This document shows positions 37,037-46,352 of a DNA stretch of 64,000 nucleotides, one piece after another; the first letter of the stretch is position 1; each line of letters opens with the position of its first letter. Source of the DNA: an uncultured Bacteroides sp. GTDB taxonomy: Bacteria; Bacteroidota; Bacteroidia; Cytophagales; Cyclobacteriaceae. The DNA lies in assembly GCA_902168185.1 (NCBI GenBank), contig CABHOV010000061.1:186001-250000 (forward strand). Reading direction: 5' to 3'. Below the pieces are notes generated by a model that did not search any database, was not told the DNA's origin, and was given only the letters and a program-made list of their open reading frames with translations. The position numbers and the translations under genes were made by a program.

Positions 37037-38530
37037 ATGAAATACCTGTTGGGATATGACCTCGGAAGTTCTTCAGTAAAAGCCTCATTGATCGATGTGA
37101 GTACCGGGCAAACGGCTGCGTCAGCTCAATCTCCGTCAGAGGAAATGCCGATGCTGGCGGTACACGCTGGCTGGGCAGAGCAAGACCCTGAGATGTGGTG
37201 GGAGCATGCTGTTAAAGCATTACAGACTTGTTTAAAGAGATCAAATATCAATGGTGCTGATATTGCCGCGATCGGTATTTCATACCAGATGCACGGCCTT
37301 GTATGTGTTGATAAAGATCAGAAAGCATTACGGCCTTCAATCATTTGGTGCGATAGCCGTGCCGTTGAAATTGGTAAGCAAGCTTTTCAACAACTGGGTG
37401 CTGATTATTCACTACAGCATTTATTGAATTCACCTGGCAACTTTACGGCCTCCAAACTCAAGTGGGTAAAAGACAATGAACCGAAGGTGTTTGAGCGTAT
37501 TCATAAAGTAATGCTCCCCGGGGATTACCTGGCAATGCGTTTGACGGGAGATATTGTTACGACTGCTTCCGGTTTATCGGAAGGTATGTTTTGGGATTAT
37601 GAAGCGGAGTCGCCTTCAAAGAAGTTATTAGAGCTTTATGGTATATCTCCGGATTTACTGGCGACACAAGCCCCTACATTTTCTGTGCAGGGTAACGTGA
37701 AAAAAGATATAGCATCACTGTTGGGATTGAAAGAAGGTACACCGGTGAGTTACCGCGCAGGCGATCAACCTAACAATGCATTTTCTTTAAATGTATTGAA
37801 TCCGGGCGAGACTGCTGCAACAGCGGGTACTTCTGGCGTTATATATAGTGTAACGGATAAAAACGCATTTGATCAAAAGTCACGCGTGAATACATTCATT
37901 CACGTCAATGACAAACGTCCTTCGAAAAGCAATGGAGTATTATTGTGTATCAACGGTACGGGTATCCTCAACAGCTGGCTGCGCAAGAATTTAAAAAGCA
38001 ACGGCGAGCCTTATGGATACGATGCAATTAATACAATAGCCTCACAAGCTCCTATAGGATCAGAAGGATTAACAGTGCTTCCTTTTGGTAATGGAGCAGA
38101 ACGTGTGTTGGAAGACAAAAATATCAACAGCTCGTTTTATGGCTTGAATTTTAATCGTCACTCACAGGCTCATATGTTCAGAGCTGCACAGGAAGGAATC
38201 GTATTTGCATTGAAATATGGTTTCGATGTTTTACAAGGGATGGGATTAAAGACCAATGTAATTCGTGCCGGAAACGCGAATATGTTTCTTAGTCCGCTGT
38301 TCCGTGAAGCTTTTGTAAATACGATCGGTGCCCGATTAGAGTTGTATGATACCGATGGTTCGAAAGGTGCAGCGCTTGGGGCCGGTGTTGGTGCTGGTAT
38401 ATATGGTTCGTTTGAAGAAGCTTTTAAAGGATTGAAGATTATCAAATCAGAAGAACCTGATGCAGCAAAATCTTCTGCCTATAAGGAAGCCTATAGCGGC
38501 TGGTTAAAATTACTGGAAGGACAGCTTTAA
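37037..38530 (+). CDS. xylB: Xylulokinase
   Basis: This 497-residue FGGY-family sugar kinase phosphorylates D-xylulose with ATP. The phosphate loop reads GYDLGSSSVKA. The substrate region shows GISYQMHGLV and IWCDSR, and the C-terminal domain has TAGTSGVIYSV and IRAGNANMFLSP. The QMHG and WCDSR signatures favour xylulokinase over glycerol or ribulose kinases, and the xylose isomerase gene lies 125 bp downstream on the same strand. Cytoplasmic. It is divergent from the Nudix-type regulator, which likely controls it. Confidence 0.93.
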   Translation: MKYLLGYDLGSSSVKASLIDVSTGQTAASAQSPSEEMPMLAVHAGWAEQDPEMWWEHAVKALQTCLKRSNINGADIAAIGISYQMHGLVCVDKDQKALRPSIIWCDSRAVEIGKQAFQQLGADYSLQHLLNSPGNFTASKLKWVKDNEPKVFERIHKVMLPGDYLAMRLTGDIVTTASGLSEGMFWDYEAESPSKKLLELYGISPDLLATQAPTFSVQGNVKKDIASLLGLKEGTPVSYRAGDQPNNAFSLNVLNPGETAATAGTSGVIYSVTDKNAFDQKSRVNTFIHVNDKRPSKSNGVLLCINGTGILNSWLRKNLKSNGEPYGYDAINTIASQAPIGSEGLTVLPFGNGAERVLEDKNINSSFYGLNFNRHSQAHMFRAAQEGIVFALKYGFDVLQGMGLKTNVIRAGNANMFLSPLFREAFVNTIGARLELYDTDGSKGAALGAGVGAGIYGSFEEAFKGLKIIKSEEPDAAKSSAYKEAYSGWLKLLEGQL

Positions 38531-38655
38531 AAATGCGTAGCTTTTAATAGGAATCTTTTCATGAAGGACTGGATAAAATCCATGACTATATATAGAACAG
38601 ATTGAGACAATAACGGATATATTTCAATAAGTAGGATCTTAATAAATTAAAACAA

Positions 38656-39984
38656 ATGAAACTTACACTCGGAGACAAGGAATACTTCAAAGGCATTGGC
38701 CAGGTGAAGTATGAAGGTAAAGAATCAGACAATCCACTGGCATTCAAATTTTATGATGCTAAACAAAAAGTAGGCAAAAAGACGATGGAAGAACACTTCC
38801 GTTTTGCTATAGCGTACTGGCATACATTCTGCGGAACCGGTGGAGATCCGTTCGGACCTGGAACAAAAAATTTCGCATGGAATGAAGGTGACGATGCTAT
38901 GCAACGCGCCTATAATAAAATGGATGCAGCCTTCGAATTCATCACCAAGATTGGTGCTCCTTTTTATTGCTTTCACGATTTCGACCTGGTAGAAGAAGGT
39001 GCTACGTTGAAAGAATCCTCTGAGCGCATCGAGAAGATCACTGAGTATGCTAAGAAGAAACAAAAAGCCTCTGGTGTAAAATTACTGTGGGGAACAGCGA
39101 ACCTGTTTTCGAATCCTCGCTATATGAATGGCGCTGCTACCAATCCTGATTTCAATGTAGTATGCTATGCTGCGACTCAAGTGAAAAATGCGTTGGATGC
39201 TACCATCGAATTGGGTGGTTCTAATTATGTGTTCTGGGGTGGACGTGAAGGCTATATGTCTTTGCTGAACACGGACATGAAACGTGAGATCGAAAATCTT
39301 GCGCGCTTCCTGCACGCATCCAAAGACTACGCGCGTGCACAAGGTTTTAAAGGTACTTTCCTGATCGAGCCTAAGCCGATGGAGCCTTCTAAACATCAAT
39401 ATGATTTTGACTCTGCTACCTGTATAGCTTTCCTTCGTGAATTTGATTTGATGGACGATTTCAAATTGAACATCGAAGTAAACCATGCTACATTAGCACA
39501 ACATACATTCGACCATGAGCTTCAGGTTGCTGCAAACTCAGGTGTACTTGGAAGTATAGATGCTAACCGCGGTGATAATCAAAACGGTTGGGATACAGAT
39601 CAATTTCCGAACAACTTATATGAGTTAACAGAAGCGATGCTGGTAATTTTACAAGCCGGTGGTTTTAAGAACGGTGGTGTAAACTTCGATGCGAAGACCA
39701 GAAGAAACTCAACAGATCTGGTGGATATATTCCATGCACACATCGGTGGTATGGATTCATTTGCTCGTGGATTGTTAGCTGCACAAGCTATATTGGATGA
39801 TGGCACGTATAGCAAACTTCGTAAAGAGCGCTATGCATCATTTGATTCAGGTAAAGGAAAATTATTTAATCAAGGTAAAGTAGGATTGGAAGAACTGGTT
39901 ACACTTGCTCACAAAAATGGCGAGCCTGCACAAATCAGTGGTAAACAAGAATACTACGAGAACCTGTTGAATAAATTCATTTAA
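38656..39984 (+). CDS. xylA: Xylose isomerase
   Basis: This 442-residue class II xylose isomerase interconverts D-xylose and D-xylulose. Signature blocks are present: [10 protein letters not shown] with the catalytic His, [13 protein letters not shown] with metal ligands, [19 protein letters not shown] and NFDAKTRR. Length is typical for the class (about 435-445). It is a cytoplasmic tetramer in the family. It forms the catabolic pair with xylB upstream, and a terminator follows. Every ATA isoleucine codon in this gene follows a codon ending in T, an extreme case of a bias seen across the window. Confidence 0.96.
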   Translation: MKLTLGDKEYFKGIGQVKYEGKESDNPLAFKFYDAKQKVGKKTMEEHFRFAIAYWHTFCGTGGDPFGPGTKNFAWNEGDDAMQRAYNKMDAAFEFITKIGAPFYCFHDFDLVEEGATLKESSERIEKITEYAKKKQKASGVKLLWGTANLFSNPRYMNGAATNPDFNVVCYAATQVKNALDATIELGGSNYVFWGGREGYMSLLNTDMKREIENLARFLHASKDYARAQGFKGTFLIEPKPMEPSKHQYDFDSATCIAFLREFDLMDDFKLNIEVNHATLAQHTFDHELQVAANSGVLGSIDANRGDNQNGWDTDQFPNNLYELTEAMLVILQAGGFKNGGVNFDAKTRRNSTDLVDIFHAHIGGMDSFARGLLAAQAILDDGTYSKLRKERYASFDSGKGKLFNQGKVGLEELVTLAHKNGEPAQISGKQEYYENLLNKFI

Positions 39985-39992
39985 CATTTTTC

Positions 39993-40061
39993 CTCCCGCA
40001 GACTATAGATGAATGGCCTTTATAGGCAATCGTCTGATTAAATCTGCGGGAGATTTTTTTT
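39993..40061 (+). terminator. Terminator after xylA
   Basis: A perfect 10-bp GC-rich stem pairs 39993-40002 with 40043-40052, followed by an 8-T run. The 40-nt loop may fold further. Confidence 0.8.
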
Positions 40062-40173
40062 GTGTACTCAGCACTCGCAGATCCTTTAAACGGTATGATC
40101 TGTTAAACCGCGAAATCTTTTTGGATTGCTCATCGAAAAGATTTTAGTATCTTGTTTACATAACAAGTACTCT

Positions 40174-40557
40174 ATGAGAACATTTATAATGTCACTGCTT
40201 GTCATCAGCTCGCTTCACGCCTCAGCTCAAATAAAATCTTCGGAAAGCAGCAATTCACTTCTCGGTTTCTTCAGGACAAAAAAAACTTCTGACACTTTTA
40301 GCTTCCGCGCTTTAAGGCATGCTCCTGTTTTAAGCTCTGCAGATTCGTATGCCCCAGGACGATACTGGCAAACATCCAGCTATACCACGTATTCAGAAAA
40401 TGGCAGAATACGCACCACACATATATTTGATGTAAACGGACAACTTCGTGAATCACGGCCTTCCGTGAGTCTCAAAAAATCTGGCGCCCTTTCATACCTG
40501 CGCGTCCAGTTTTCGTTCCAGCGGCAGCCGACATTATTTACCTATACGATCCATTAA
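40174..40557 (+). CDS. Small exported protein of unknown function
   Basis: This 127-residue protein starts at the ATG at 40174 with a signal peptide (MRTFIMSLLVISSLHASAQ). A longer frame begins at 40126 but would bury the signal. The mature part is hydrophilic and Ser-rich and includes SYTTYSENGRIRTTHIFDVN, suggesting a small beta-rich domain. I do not recognise a family. The upstream 25 bases at 40126-40150 match the region before the lipoprotein gene at 17786, so both may share a promoter type. Confidence 0.6.
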   Translation: MRTFIMSLLVISSLHASAQIKSSESSNSLLGFFRTKKTSDTFSFRALRHAPVLSSADSYAPGRYWQTSSYTTYSENGRIRTTHIFDVNGQLRESRPSVSLKKSGALSYLRVQFSFQRQPTLFTYTIH

Positions 40558-40687
40558 TTTCTTATCCATCCACTTGTGCTTCTCAGGCGTTCCTGGCAAT
40601 TGGGTTTTGTTAGTTAAATAGTCCGCCTTTCCTGTGAATCGTATTTTTCGTTTCACTATGTTCTGTACCTTTGATCAAAGTCATCGC

Positions 40688-41242
40688 ATGAAAAAACTAT
40701 TTACTTTTCTCCTTATCCTTGTTCCATTCTTTATCCAGGCACAAGGCAATACAGCGTACGGCAATTTTAAATTGGTTGACCAGGAAATCATTTATCAAAA
40801 GATCTTTGTTCAGGATTCTGTTACTGCTACCAAAGTTGCTGAATACTACAAGACGTTACCGTACTTGTCCAATCTTCAATCCGCTGGCGATGAAGTGACT
40901 TTTGATCTGAACGATTTGATTGTCGACTATAAGAAATTTCAATTCACACAAGTTGCTACACCTCCCATTATTCAAACCGGAAAATATAGCGGCAAAGTTG
41001 TGATCGGCGTGAAGGATGGTAAATATCGTATTACGGTTCACGCCATTCAGCTAACGGGTAACATTGGTTATAAAAATATCACCGAGAAGGATAAACTTAC
41101 CAGCTATGCAGCCAAGAATAACGGAACAATCCTCAATCCAGAATGGTGCAAACCCAACACGCTAGGACTCCTCGACAAAGCTTTTACCGATAAGCTTCAA
41201 TATATACCACAAGAGAAAAAGATTGCAAAAGATGACTGGTGA
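40688..41242 (+). CDS. Exported DUF4468-like protein
   Basis: This 184-residue protein begins MKKLFTFLLILVPFFIQAQG, a clear signal peptide; the ATG at 40688 is preferred to one 18 codons upstream. The body matches the DUF4468 pattern: KLVDQEIIYQKIFVQDS, then a TGKYSGKVVIGVKDGKYRITVHAI beta segment (given here in two parts, TGKYSGKV and GKYRITVHAI). The domain is common in Bacteroidota envelopes and its role is unknown. It stands alone between an unknown exported protein and a convergent Rieske oxygenase. Confidence 0.75.
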   Translation: MKKLFTFLLILVPFFIQAQGNTAYGNFKLVDQEIIYQKIFVQDSVTATKVAEYYKTLPYLSNLQSAGDEVTFDLNDLIVDYKKFQFTQVATPPIIQTGKYSGKVVIGVKDGKYRITVHAIQLTGNIGYKNITEKDKLTSYAAKNNGTILNPEWCKPNTLGLLDKAFTDKLQYIPQEKKIAKDDW

Positions 41243-41324
41243 GAGACAGCATCTTGACTTCCGGTTGGACTGTTAGTGTATCAGGAAAAATCTCGCAATG
41301 AGTGGAGTGACGAATGTGGTACGC

Positions 41325-42365
41325 TTACGTTATCCAATGCAGCGTCTTCTCCTTTACAGGATTTTCAAACGGTGTATTGTTCTGCTGCGATAGATCCCAT
41401 TGACGTTTTAGTTCGTGATACCAACGGGCTTGTGCATCGGGTTCGCCCAGTAGCATGAGCGTTGGTTTTGACTCAAGACCCTTCTTGAGTTTTCGAAATA
41501 TACCCAAATCCTGGTGTATAAATTGTTTTCCTAAATAGCGCAGCGGCCACCAGAAGTATTTTATAAAACCAAACGATGCATAGAAGATATGATTGAGTTC
41601 GGTTTCATTTTCGTTGATAGGAGTGAGGCACGTAATGGAAACAATCTCGTGCTTACCAACCCGTATATGCTCAAAGCGATTACCCGGAAGCTGGAAGTTG
41701 ATCTCTGTTGAAGTTTCTCCTTTCAATATGGAATATCCCTTCGAATTGGAAGAAGGTTTGTGACGCACCATCTTGAAGCCAAGATCCACCGGAGCGAAAT
41801 GTTTTTCCTTTAGTTTCAATTTTTTAGCAGAACGCCAATACCAGGATTGATGCACGAATGTAACGTGAGCCGGGTCTATAAGGCCGATCACAGATTGATC
41901 TATATCTGCGGGCATCGTTACCTTTTCAACGAATCTGAATTTTTCGGATGAAGGAATCAGCAGATCAGGTACACGCTCTTCTGCACCTTGCAGTTGTGTT
42001 TTGTTTGCAGGTATATAGATCCAGATCGTTCCATTTATATTCTTGCAGGGATACTTGAACACCTTGATTTTCGAGCAATCGAATTTGTCATCCGCTAAGG
42101 CTGGTATACTTGTACAGGTACCGGTCTGGTTAAACTTCCAACCGTGATAAGCACACTGTATTTCTTTGCCATCATACCATCCTTCGGAGAGCGGCACACC
42201 GCGATGTGGACAGTTGTCACGCAGTGCGAAAGGCTTATCATTTTCGTCTACTCCGAACACGATTCTCTCTCCCAGTATTTCCTTCGACACGAGTTTTCCA
42301 GGCTTAAGAAAGGAGCCGTGCATGGCGAAGTACCAGAGGTTTCTGAGGAAGAGCGATTCAGTCAT
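41325..42365 (-). CDS. Rieske non-heme iron oxygenase
   Basis: This 346-residue protein has a Rieske [2Fe-2S] domain with Cys52/His54 (CPHRG) and Cys71/His74 (CAYHGW). A catalytic domain follows, with the mononuclear iron motif DPAHVTFVHQSW. The single-component length and the order resemble VanA/pheophorbide a oxygenase-like monooxygenases. A separate reductase would be required and none is adjacent. The start at 42365 (MTESLFLRNLWYFAMHG) is chosen because the family begins there; a longer frame at 42404 adds a hydrophobic stretch. Substrate unknown. Divergent from the oxidoreductase gene. Confidence 0.88.
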   Translation of the reverse strand: MTESLFLRNLWYFAMHGSFLKPGKLVSKEILGERIVFGVDENDKPFALRDNCPHRGVPLSEGWYDGKEIQCAYHGWKFNQTGTCTSIPALADDKFDCSKIKVFKYPCKNINGTIWIYIPANKTQLQGAEERVPDLLIPSSEKFRFVEKVTMPADIDQSVIGLIDPAHVTFVHQSWYWRSAKKLKLKEKHFAPVDLGFKMVRHKPSSNSKGYSILKGETSTEINFQLPGNRFEHIRVGKHEIVSITCLTPINENETELNHIFYASFGFIKYFWWPLRYLGKQFIHQDLGIFRKLKKGLESKPTLMLLGEPDAQARWYHELKRQWDLSQQNNTPFENPVKEKTLHWIT

Positions 42366-42631
42366 TTTCGGAAGTTGGCTAAATAGCAAAAGTAACGATT
42401 TCAATCGTAAGCTTACGGAAATACCAAATGCTCAAAAAATTAAAAAATTGTAACCGTCAGCTTATAGCGCAATCGATTCCGGTAATTTTATTTGTTTACT
42501 TTTCGCCCCGATAATATTTTATTGCAGCAAATCTCAAACGAATGAAATGTCCATCGGTTTATCTTATGCTTCTTACTGACAGCAGTGATGGATTCTCCAT
42601 AAATCTTAACTTTTAACCAATTATAATACAG

Positions 42632-43786
42632 ATGAAAAGAAAATTGCGCATGGGAATGGTAGGAGGTGGCCTGACCTCTTTTATTGGACCAGTTCACCGT
42701 AAAGCTGCCGGCATTGACGGAGAAATAGAATTAGTATCTGGTGCCTTCAGCGTAGTACCTGGTGAATCGAAAGCAACTGGTGAAGCTTTGTATCTGAATC
42801 CCAATCGCGTGTATGAAACTTATCAGGAGATGTTTGAGAAGGAAGCTAAACTTCCTGCCAGCGAACGCATTGATTTCGTGTCGGTAGTGACACCGAATCA
42901 CGTGCACTTTGGTCCATCGAAGATGGCATTGGAAAGTGGATTTCATGTGCTTGTTGAAAAGCCAATCGCTTTCTCTCTGGAAGAAGCAAAGACATTGAAA
43001 AAAGTAGTTGATAAGACTGGATTAATATTAGGACTTACGCATACCTATACCGGCTATCCACTGGTGAAAGAAGCGCGTAACATGGTAGCGGCCGGTAAAC
43101 TTGGCGCCATCAGAAAGATATATGTAGAGTATCCGCAAGGATGGTTGTCAACGTTGTTAGAGAAATCTGGTAATGCGCAAGCTTCGTGGAGAACGGATCC
43201 AAAGCAATCCGGTATGGGTGGTGCTATTGGAGATATAGGTACACATGCTGCGAATCTGGCAGAGTATATAACGGGCTTGAAGATTACCGAGGTGTGCGCG
43301 ATGTTGAATACGGTAGTGAAAGGTCGTCACCTCGATGATGATACTTCCATGTTGATCCGTTTTGAAAATGGTGCTTCCGGAATTTTGATGGCAACGCAAG
43401 TTGCTGCCGGTGAAGAGAACAACCTGAATATTCGTATCTACGGAGAGAAAGGTGGTTTGGAATGGAAACAGATGGAACCAAATACACTGGTTGTAAAATG
43501 GCTTGGTAGACCGATGGAAATTATCCGTGCAGGACAATCCTATTTGTCTGATGATGCGAAAGCTTTCACCCGTACACCTGCAGGTCACCCGGAAGGATAC
43601 CTCGAGGCCTTTGCAAATATATACCGCGCCTTTACAAAAGCAGTACGCGATTACAAACCCGGTAAAAAAATCAACTATACGAAGTATGATTTCCCCGATG
43701 TTGAAGATGGCGTACGCGGAATGAACTTTGTACAAACCGTAGTGAAGTCTGCAAACTCAAGTAAGAAGTGGACACCGCTTAAGTAG
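42632..43786 (+). CDS. Gfo/Idh/MocA-family oxidoreductase
   Basis: This 384-residue NAD(P)-dependent sugar dehydrogenase starts with a Rossmann domain (MGMVGGGLTSFIGPVHRKA), then VVTPNHVHF and the catalytic EKPIAFSLEEAKTL block. The C-terminal alpha/beta domain contains GMGGAIGDIGTHAANLAEY with the conserved Asp/His. In sugar clusters such enzymes oxidise a hydroxyl, often C3, of a glycoside. Downstream on the same strand lie a sugar epimerase-type barrel, a cytochrome c, a DUF1080 enzyme and a ThuA-dehydrogenase fusion, so a 3-keto-sugar route is likely. Confidence 0.9.
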   Translation: MKRKLRMGMVGGGLTSFIGPVHRKAAGIDGEIELVSGAFSVVPGESKATGEALYLNPNRVYETYQEMFEKEAKLPASERIDFVSVVTPNHVHFGPSKMALESGFHVLVEKPIAFSLEEAKTLKKVVDKTGLILGLTHTYTGYPLVKEARNMVAAGKLGAIRKIYVEYPQGWLSTLLEKSGNAQASWRTDPKQSGMGGAIGDIGTHAANLAEYITGLKITEVCAMLNTVVKGRHLDDDTSMLIRFENGASGILMATQVAAGEENNLNIRIYGEKGGLEWKQMEPNTLVVKWLGRPMEIIRAGQSYLSDDAKAFTRTPAGHPEGYLEAFANIYRAFTKAVRDYKPGKKINYTKYDFPDVEDGVRGMNFVQTVVKSANSSKKWTPLK

Positions 43787-43795
43787 CAGCTTTCC

Positions 43796-43828
43796 GTTGC
43801 CAGCTGCTTAACGTCAGCAGTTGGCAAC
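43796..43828 (+). terminator. Hairpin after the Gfo/Idh gene
   Basis: A 13-bp stem with one G-U pair joins 43796-43808 and 43816-43828 around a 7-nt loop, directly after the stop codon. The U-tract is weak. Confidence 0.55.
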
Positions 43829-43943
43829 TATAGTATAAATGTTAGTATAACGTTGCTGATTGAAAAGATATTTAGCAGCGCATGGCTGGCAGCAGGCCGC
43901 TTAAATTGCGGAGTGTATATAAACAAACAAGCATCGAAAGGAA

Positions 43944-44996
43944 ATGAAAACTATAAAAGGACCTGCGATATTTCTGGCGCAGTTCATGGGCGATCAGCCG
44001 CCCTTTGATAATCTGAAGACTATATGTAAGTGGGCAGCTTCACTGGGTTATGTTGGGGTGCAGATTCCTACATGGGATGCACGCTGCATTGATCTGAAAC
44101 AAGCGGCCGAGAGTAAAGATTACTGCGATGAGTGGAAAGGTATCATCGAATCATGTGGATTACAGGTAACAGAATTATCCACACATCTTCAAGGTCAATT
44201 GGTAGCCGTACACAATGCCTATGATGAATTATTCGATGGCTTTGCACCGAAAGCACTGCGCGGAAATCCAAAGGAAAGAACCGCCTGGGCTGTAGAACAA
44301 TTAAAGTATGCAGCAAAAGCAAGTCGTAATTTAGGATTGAATGCACATGCTACATTCTCCGGTGCATTGATGTGGCATACAGTATATCCGTGGCCACAGC
44401 GTCCCGCAGGATTAGTAGAAGATGGCTTTGCTGCATTGGCAAAACGCTGGCTTCCGATCCTGAATGCTTTTGACAAAGCCGGGGTTGACCTTTGTTACGA
44501 GATTCACCCAGGAGAAGATCTTCATGATGGTATAACTTTTGAACGCTTCTGGGAAGCTACCGGTAAACATGAGCGCTGTAATCTCCTGTATGATCCAAGT
44601 CACTTTGTATTGCAGCAACTTGATTACCTTCAATATATAGACTTCTATCATGACTTCATCAAGATGTTCCATGTGAAGGATGCAGAGTTTAATCCTACCG
44701 GGAAGAGTGGAGTATATGGAGGATATCAGGATTGGATCGATCGTCCCGGAAGATTTCGTTCATTGGGCGATGGTCAGGTTGATTTTAAATCCATCTTCAG
44801 TAAACTTACACAGTATGGTTACGAAGGCTGGGCAGTGCTTGAATGGGAATGCTGCATGAAGCATCCGGAACAAGGTGCTGCAGAAGGTGCTCCTTTTATC
44901 AAGAGTCATATCATCCGTGCAACGGATAAGACCTTTGATGATTTTGCATCGGTGGGTAAAGATCAAAAACTCAACAAAAGAATTTTAGGAATATAA
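43944..44996 (+). CDS. Sugar phosphate isomerase/epimerase family protein
   Basis: This 350-residue xylose isomerase-like TIM barrel is of the IolE/Hyi type. Metal-site segments include ELSTHLQGQL, CYEIHPGEDLHDG, LLYDPSHFVLQQ, MFHVKDAEF and AVLEWECCMKHPEQG. It belongs to a subgroup usually paired with Gfo/Idh dehydrogenases in Bacteroidota. In the 3-keto-glycoside route such barrels act as lyases, hydratases or epimerases on the oxidised sugar. The cytochrome c gene starts 24 bases downstream. Confidence 0.88.
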   Translation: MKTIKGPAIFLAQFMGDQPPFDNLKTICKWAASLGYVGVQIPTWDARCIDLKQAAESKDYCDEWKGIIESCGLQVTELSTHLQGQLVAVHNAYDELFDGFAPKALRGNPKERTAWAVEQLKYAAKASRNLGLNAHATFSGALMWHTVYPWPQRPAGLVEDGFAALAKRWLPILNAFDKAGVDLCYEIHPGEDLHDGITFERFWEATGKHERCNLLYDPSHFVLQQLDYLQYIDFYHDFIKMFHVKDAEFNPTGKSGVYGGYQDWIDRPGRFRSLGDGQVDFKSIFSKLTQYGYEGWAVLEWECCMKHPEQGAAEGAPFIKSHIIRATDKTFDDFASVGKDQKLNKRILGI

Positions 44997-45020
44997 ATAC
45001 TATACAAACAAAAACAGAAC

Positions 45021-45446
45021 ATGAAAAAACTATTTGTACTCATTGCCTTGGTCGGAGTGGCGGGCATGTCTTTGACATCATGCGGTTCGAAAAAAGAAGA
45101 AAAGAAAGAAGAGGCAGATGCATACAACGATTATGAAACAGCAGAACCTAAAGCAGCTTCTGCCGAAGATCAGATCGCACAGGGTCAGGCATTGGTAGAT
45201 GGCAGCGATTGCAAAACATGTCATCATCCAACCAACAAGATTGTTGGTCCTGCGCATATGGAAGTTGCTAAAAAGTATGAATTTACAAAAGCAAATGTAA
45301 CCATGCTGGCGGGTAAGATCATCAACGGAGGAAGTGGTAACTGGGGTGAAATCCCAATGTCGCCACACGCAGATGTTTCTCAGGCTGACGCAGAGAAAAT
45401 GGCGATGTATGTGCTTTCGCTCGATGGCGAAAAACCAAAGGACTAA
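45021..45446 (+). CDS. Small cytochrome c lipoprotein
   Basis: This 141-residue protein has a lipoprotein signal (MSLTSC, lipidated Cys near residue 21) and an acidic linker. A class I cytochrome c domain follows, with the heme motif CKTCH at 64-68 and a likely Met axial ligand in EIPMSPH. The domain is strikingly similar to the cytochrome domain at the C-terminal part of the ThuA-GSDH fusion encoded about 1 kb downstream (GGSGNWG vs GGSGVWG, MYVLSL vs NYILSL). It probably carries electrons from the periplasmic sugar dehydrogenase. A terminator follows. Confidence 0.9.
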   Translation: MKKLFVLIALVGVAGMSLTSCGSKKEEKKEEADAYNDYETAEPKAASAEDQIAQGQALVDGSDCKTCHHPTNKIVGPAHMEVAKKYEFTKANVTMLAGKIINGGSGNWGEIPMSPHADVSQADAEKMAMYVLSLDGEKPKD

Positions 45447-45455
45447 TATAGCAAC

Positions 45456-45494
45456 AGGTGCCTCGGTATATATATCAGGCACCTTTGTTTTTTT
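45456..45494 (+). terminator. Terminator after the cytochrome c gene
   Basis: An 8-bp perfect stem pairs 45456-45463 with 45477-45484 around an AT-rich loop, with a T-rich tail ending near 45494. Confidence 0.75.
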
Positions 45495-45586
45495 AGATAA
45501 CAACAACCAATCAATTAACCCAAACCAGAAATGTCCATCATCTTAACTGTTGTGTGGGCATTTCTTTTTCATCCACCTAAACCCAA

Positions 45587-46300
45587 ATGCAGATGAAATG
45601 TTTCCGGACGCTCGTAATTACGCTTATGATTCTATCTTCTCTGGATAGTTTTTCACAGAACAAATTAACACCTGCTGAAGAAAAAGCAGGATGGAAACTT
45701 TTGTTCGATGGAAGCACCACAAAAGGCTGGCATGTTTTCAATAACAAATCAGATGGTGCTGCCTGGAAAATTGCTGATGGTGAATTATACCTCGACAGTT
45801 CTTCGAAAGAAGGAAGAGGTGATATTGTTACCGACAGCGAGTATGAAAATTATGAATTAACACTGGAGTGGAAAGTAAGCGCCTGTGCAAACAGCGGCGT
45901 TCTTTTCAATGTAGTGGAAGATGCAAAGTATGATCATGTATACCTTACCGGACCAGAGATGCAGGTGCTTGACAATTCATGTCACCCCGATGCGAAAATT
46001 CACAAGCACCGTGCAGGCGATCTGTACGATCTTATACCTTGCTCTAAAGAAACTGTAAAGCCGGCAGGAGAGTGGAACGTTGCCAAAATTATAGCCAAGA
46101 ACAGCAAATATGAATTCTGGCTCAACGGAACAAAAGTGGTGACCTTCACCATGCATGATGCTGCCTGGGACGAGATGGTAAAGAATAGCAAGTTCAAGTC
46201 CATGCCTGATTTTGGTAAAGCGAAAAAAGGACATATAGCACTGCAAGATCACGGAGACAAAGTTTCCTTCAGAAACATTAAGATCCGCGAATTGAAATAA
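45587..46300 (+). CDS. Exported 3-keto-disaccharide hydrolase (DUF1080)
   Basis: This 237-residue protein has a signal peptide (about 1-25, ending SFSQ) and a DUF1080 jelly roll. Blocks seen are WKLLFDGSTTKGWHVF, YELTLEWKVSACANSGVLF, GPEMQVLDN and HIALQDHGDKVSFRNIKIREL. Members act on 3-keto-glycosides, cleaving the glycosidic bond by elimination or hydrolysis after oxidation at C3. Its position between a cytochrome c gene and the ThuA-dehydrogenase fusion supports that role here. The start could also be the second Met two codons in. A terminator hairpin follows. Confidence 0.9.
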   Translation: MQMKCFRTLVITLMILSSLDSFSQNKLTPAEEKAGWKLLFDGSTTKGWHVFNNKSDGAAWKIADGELYLDSSSKEGRGDIVTDSEYENYELTLEWKVSACANSGVLFNVVEDAKYDHVYLTGPEMQVLDNSCHPDAKIHKHRAGDLYDLIPCSKETVKPAGEWNVAKIIAKNSKYEFWLNGTKVVTFTMHDAAWDEMVKNSKFKSMPDFGKAKKGHIALQDHGDKVSFRNIKIRELK

Positions 46301-46306
46301 CATATG

Positions 46307-46336
46307 AATGCCTGAGATATATACTTCTCAGGCATT
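46307..46336 (+). terminator. Terminator after the DUF1080 gene
   Basis: A perfect 11-bp stem pairs 46307-46317 with 46326-46336, loop 8 nt, followed by a short T-run. The next start codon is only 16 bases away, so partial read-through is possible. Confidence 0.75.
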
Positions 46337-46352
46337 TTAATTTCTACCCAAT

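Noticed and set aside
43157-43735. 192-codon minus-strand frame inside the Gfo/Idh gene
   Set aside because: Antisense shadow of a well-supported oxidoreductase; its sequence is Cys/His/Ile-rich without a fold pattern.
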